Below, piece by piece: positions 25,025 through 27,202 of a DNA stretch of 27,202 nucleotides. The position numbers were made by a program, and so were the translations under genes. The notes below the pieces were generated by a model. It worked only from the letters and a program-made list of their open reading frames with translations, ran no database searches and was not told where the DNA came from. Where the stretch lies: contig JAFQWR010000002.1 of the NCBI GenBank assembly GCA_017407365.1, forward strand, positions 1 to 27,202, in the 5' to 3' direction. Origin of the DNA: Clostridia bacterium (lineage in GTDB: Bacteria; Bacillota; Clostridia; Christensenellales; HGM11417). Numbering within the stretch: the stretch's first letter is position 1; each line of letters opens with the position of its first letter.

Positions 25025-25074
25025 CGCTTTTTCGCAGAGCGTGCGTCAAGCTGCATGCTAGGGAGGTATTTCTT

Positions 25075-25263
25075 ATGGAATGGATCAAGCAAAATATCGG
25101 AACAATTGCGGTGGCGCTTCTGCTTCTTGCGGTGATCACTCTGATTATCGTGCGCATGGTAAAAAACAAAAAGCAGGGCAAAAGCTCCTGCGGCTGTGGC
25201 TGTGAATGCTGTCCGTCAAAGGGTATGTGTCACAGCGATAATGATACGCAATCTCCTGAGTAA
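25075..25263 (+). CDS. FeoB-associated Cys-rich membrane protein
   Basis: This 62-residue protein has one transmembrane helix (about 8-28, IGTIAVALLLLAVITLIIV), then a basic stretch and a cysteine-rich tail, CGCGCECCPSKGMC. This matches the small family often found right after feoB in Clostridia, which may take the place of FeoC. The start is the ATG at 25075 with GGGAGG nine bases upstream; a longer in-frame extension overlaps feoB and is not credible. The tail has seven cysteines that could hold iron or a cluster. It is the last gene of the feo unit and is followed by a terminator. Confidence 0.9.
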   Translation: MEWIKQNIGTIAVALLLLAVITLIIVRMVKNKKQGKSSCGCGCECCPSKGMCHSDNDTQSPE

Positions 25264-25282
25264 GCCATATAAACGATGAGAG

Positions 25283-25320
25283 ACAGACGGCGTTTTGCTG
25301 TCTGTTTCTTTTTGCTTTTT
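25283..25320 (+). terminator. Rho-independent terminator of the feo cluster
   Basis: ACAGACGGC (25283-25291) pairs with GCTGTCTGT (25297-25305), with one G-T pair, around GTTTT, and a T-rich tail runs to 25320. Confidence 0.88.
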
Positions 25321-25382
25321 GTGTAGAGGAATCAAAAACGGCTGAAATATACGGTAGAGAACAAAATGGGGAGGACCGCAAA

Positions 25383-26219
25383 ATGTTAGGTGCTATCATC
25401 GGGGATATCGTAGGAAGCAGATTTGAATTCGTAGAGGATCAGATGCGGCCAAAGGATTTTGTGCTGTTTACGTCCGCCTGCACCCCCACAGACGACAGCT
25501 TTATGACGCTTGCCGTGGCAAAGGCTCTGCTGTTTGCCAAGGGAGATGAGGCAAGGCTTGGCGAGCTTGCGGTAAGCTGTATGTGCGAGGTTGCGCACGC
25601 ACATCCCAAAACGGGCTGGGGCGGCAGGTTTTACAAATGGCTGTTTCACGAGCGCAACCCTCAGCCCTATAACAGCTGCGGAAACGGCGCAGGTATGCGC
25701 ATCAGTCCCGTGGGCTGGGTGGCAGAAACGGAGGAGGAGCTGAAAAGGTTTACCAAAACAGTTACGGAGGTTTCGCATAACCATCCCGAGGGCTTAAAGG
25801 GCGCAGAGGCAATTGCACTCGGTGTCTTTCTGGCGCGTACGGGCAAAACCAAGCAGGAAATCCGCCTGCGCTTACAGGAATACTATCCCATATTGAAGGA
25901 CGAAGACTTCTCCATCGCCTCCCTGCACGGCAACTACGGCTACGACGATTTTGGCAACTGGGTGACCTGTCAGGGCAGTGTGCCGCAGGCAATCGTTGCC
26001 TTTTTAGATAGCGAAAGCTTTGAGGATGCCATCCGCAACGCCGTTTGCATCGGCGGTGATTCCGATACCATTGGCGCAATGGCAGGTGCCATCGCAGAGG
26101 CGTACTACGGCGTATCCCTCGAAATGGAGGATATCGCATTAGGGTATCTTTCGGAGGATCTGAAAAGCATTTACCTTGCCTTTCATGCCATCAAGCGCAA
26201 GCGTACGCCGCGCGTATAA
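25383..26219 (+). CDS. ADP-ribosylglycohydrolase family protein (DraG type)
   Basis: This 278-residue protein belongs to the DraG/ARH family, which removes ADP-ribose from proteins or other targets with the help of two Mg or Mn ions. The start LGAIIGDIVGSRFE is typical. Metal ligands are visible as TDD (D37, D38 in TPTDDS) and at the C-terminus as GGDSDTIGAMAG with D226, D228 and T229. The SHNHPEGLKGAEAIA segment near 130-145 is also conserved. GGGGAGG precedes the ATG. It follows the feo terminator and is probably transcribed alone; I see no clear promoter in the short gap. No ADP-ribosyltransferase such as DraT is nearby, so its target is unknown. It is cytoplasmic. Confidence 0.93.
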   Translation: MLGAIIGDIVGSRFEFVEDQMRPKDFVLFTSACTPTDDSFMTLAVAKALLFAKGDEARLGELAVSCMCEVAHAHPKTGWGGRFYKWLFHERNPQPYNSCGNGAGMRISPVGWVAETEEELKRFTKTVTEVSHNHPEGLKGAEAIALGVFLARTGKTKQEIRLRLQEYYPILKDEDFSIASLHGNYGYDDFGNWVTCQGSVPQAIVAFLDSESFEDAIRNAVCIGGDSDTIGAMAGAIAEAYYGVSLEMEDIALGYLSEDLKSIYLAFHAIKRKRTPRV

Positions 26220-26324
26220 GGCGGCTTGTTGATTTGTAACGCAATCGGGCGTGTGCATAGAAGAGAGTGCATTTGGCTCTGCCTCATCCCCCGGCTCTTT
26301 TTGTATGCCTTCGGCGTAAATAAA

Positions 26325-26351
26325 GGGGAACGGATATGCTCCGGCTTCCCC
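26325..26351 (-). terminator. second (distal) copy of a duplicated terminator
   Basis: On the minus strand GGGGAA-GCC-GGA-GCATA-TCC-G-TTCCCC forms an interrupted stem followed by TTTATTT. It is a near copy of the terminator at 26370-26395; the two are 45 bases apart and share GGGAACGGATATGCTCCG (plus-strand view). It may serve as a back-up terminator for the TfoX-N gene. Confidence 0.65.
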
Positions 26352-26369
26352 GTAAAACGGCGTAAAAAA

Positions 26370-26395
26370 AGGGAACGGATATGCTCCGATTCCCT
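26370..26395 (-). terminator. Rho-independent terminator of the TfoX-N gene
   Basis: On the minus strand AGGGAA-T-CGGA pairs with TCCG-TTCCCT around GCATA, with one bulged base, and a T-run of six follows. It begins 12 bases after the stop codon of the TfoX-N gene. Confidence 0.85.
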
Positions 26396-26413
26396 CATAA
26401 AATGGGTTATTTT
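26389..26413 (-). repeat. 25-base repeat, copy 1 (3' end of the TfoX-N gene)
   Basis: ATTCCCTCATAAAATGGGTTATTTT (given here as two parts: ATTCCCTCATAAAATG and GGTTATTTT) matches the sequence at 26714-26737 except for three differences near the middle. This copy spans the stop codon of the TfoX-N gene and one arm of its terminator. Confidence 0.6.
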
Positions 26414-26712
26414 CTTTTCCTTGGCTCGGGAAGCTCTCTGCTTATTGCTTCAAACAGACGGGAAAGGAGGTCGCCGTCATCCGTTTCTTCCACAAAAAGC
26501 ATTTCCTTTGCTCCCTCGTAGGGGAGCTCTTTTTTTGCATCGGGAAGCATGGCAACAGCCGAGGGCGTCGGCTTTACAAGCAGGCGGTTGTCGTAAATAC
26601 CGCCTATCACCTTGCCGCCGCAGTACAGCACGTAATCGCCCATCATTGCACGGGCAGAAAGCCCCTTGCACTGCTCTGTAATATCATTTACATATTCCTT
26701 GCTACTTGCCAT
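26407..26712 (-). CDS. TfoX N-terminal domain protein
   Basis: This 101-residue protein matches the TfoX/Sxy N-terminal domain. Typical motifs are RAMMGDYVLYCGGKVIGG (residues about 21-38), the D-x-R-L-L-V-K-P-T segment after it, and LPYEGAKEMLFVE (about 63-75). In Gammaproteobacteria the full-length protein regulates competence, but stand-alone N-terminal domains like this are common in Clostridia and have no known function. GAGGGA lies upstream of the ATG. It is on the same strand as the zinc-ribbon protein gene, 44 bases downstream of it, and is probably co-transcribed with it. A good terminator follows. Confidence 0.88.
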   Translation of the reverse strand: MASSKEYVNDITEQCKGLSARAMMGDYVLYCGGKVIGGIYDNRLLVKPTPSAVAMLPDAKKELPYEGAKEMLFVEETDDGDLLSRLFEAISRELPEPRKRK

Positions 26713-26713
26713 A

Positions 26714-26737
26714 ATTCCCTCATAATACGGTTATTTT
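26714..26737 (-). repeat. 25-base repeat, copy 2 (5' side of the TfoX-N gene)
   Basis: This copy lies just before the TfoX-N ATG and contains the gene's ribosome binding site (read on the minus strand as ATGAGGGAAT). Together with copy 1 it brackets the TfoX-N gene in direct orientation. Confidence 0.55.
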
Positions 26738-26756
26738 GTAATGCGCGACGGCTCTT

Positions 26757-27170
26757 TTATTTCTTTTCGTCGGGCTCCTTGCTCAGTACCTTCTTCTGCC
26801 AGGACATTTTGCCGCAGTCGGGGCAACGCATATATCTTGTTCTGCTGATGTGCATCGCCCAGAATACATTGCTGTATCTGGGGACGTGCCTGTGCCCACA
26901 CCTTGCGCAGACGTAATAGCCTGCCTTTTGCTCTATAACCAGGGCAAACGGTGTTGCAATCAGAAGAGGCAGCAGGCTGAGCAAAACCAAAAGGGCTGCC
27001 TTCCATTCCTCCATCGGCACAACCGCTGTGATGATTGCCGCCGCAATCAACGGCAAAAGGGCGATTACGCCAAGCACGATTTCCATTTTCAGCAGTCTTC
27101 TGTCGGCTTCTTCCTTTTGCTTTACCAATTCCAATAAATTCTTTTCTGTTTCTTTGCTGTAATGATCCAC
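26757..27170 (-). CDS. small membrane protein with a C-terminal zinc ribbon
   Basis: This 137-residue protein begins with a charged helix (about 1-30), followed by two transmembrane segments (about 31-51 and 58-79). The C-terminal domain holds two CxxC pairs, C88-C91 in YVCARCGHRH and C116-C119 in RCPDCGK, which look like a zinc ribbon, followed by SWQKKVLSK. Similar two-TM zinc-ribbon proteins are widespread in Clostridia but I know of no function. The start is a GTG at 27170 with GGGGAGG eight bases upstream. The gene is followed by the TfoX-N gene on the same strand. Confidence 0.78.
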   Translation of the reverse strand: MDHYSKETEKNLLELVKQKEEADRRLLKMEIVLGVIALLPLIAAAIITAVVPMEEWKAALLVLLSLLPLLIATPFALVIEQKAGYYVCARCGHRHVPRYSNVFWAMHISRTRYMRCPDCGKMSWQKKVLSKEPDEKK

Positions 27171-27202
27171 TGTAACTACCTCCCCACTCAGTAAATCGGT
27201 GA

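Noticed and set aside
24832..25074. Extension of the FeoB-associated protein into feoB
   Set aside because: It overlaps the end of FeoB in another frame. The GGGAGG site points to ATG 25075.

Overview
The window looks like chromosomal DNA from a Gram-positive, gut-type Clostridia (Bacillota). The evidence is strong GGAGG ribosome binding sites, TTGACA/TATAAT-type promoters with 16-17 bp spacers, lipoprotein signal peptides with lipobox cysteines, an iscR-iscS-iscU cluster, a feoA-feoA-feoB-FeoB-associated-protein cluster and many hairpin-plus-T-run terminators. A finer placement, for example near Christensenellales, would be a guess. There are no rRNA, tRNA, CRISPR, phage or transposase genes.

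Layout. (1) 8-1977 (+): Rrf2/IscR-like regulator, cysteine desulfurase and IscU scaffold, closed by a clear terminator; this is the Fe-S cluster assembly unit. (2) 2147-3853 (-): an SGNH/DUF4886-type hydrolase downstream of an AraC regulator. (3) 3990-17364 (+): a long carbohydrate operon divergent from the AraC gene. It holds a cytoplasmic GH127-like enzyme, a CUT1-type ABC importer (lipoprotein binding protein and two permeases, no ATPase), a secreted beta-sandwich protein with a C-terminal anchor, a large secreted TIM-barrel/CBM-like lipoprotein, and a 1229-residue anchored surface protein. (4) 17397-19134 (+): a GH78-like rhamnosidase with its own promoter and a terminator hairpin that ends exactly at its ATG. 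(5) 19248-21698 (-): a lipoprotein with three SGNH-like domains and a Pro-Glu/Asp linker, convergent with the rhamnosidase. (6) 22037-25263 (+): ferrous iron uptake (two FeoA, FeoB, Cys-rich membrane partner) with two matching DtxR/IdeR-like operators. (7) 25383-27170: an ADP-ribosylglycohydrolase (+), then a TfoX-N protein and a two-TM zinc-ribbon protein (-).

How it fits together (inference). Regions 2-5 look like one Gram-positive glycan utilisation locus. Surface proteins bind or trim a plant-type glycan, the ABC system imports oligosaccharides, and the cytoplasmic GH127-like and GH78-like enzymes remove beta-arabinofuranose- and alpha-rhamnose-type sugars. The AraC protein is the obvious local regulator. 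The SGNH proteins on both flanks may handle ester groups.

Most unusual points: a possible attenuator/leader peptide in front of the rhamnosidase; a five-fold surface module with an invariant His-Asp; two paralogous-looking Cys-containing C-terminal anchors; a triple SGNH lipoprotein whose second and third domains lost the catalytic residues but kept an SRRxTP motif; a structured 5' leader in front of that gene; and a regulator gene whose promoter predicts a leaderless mRNA.
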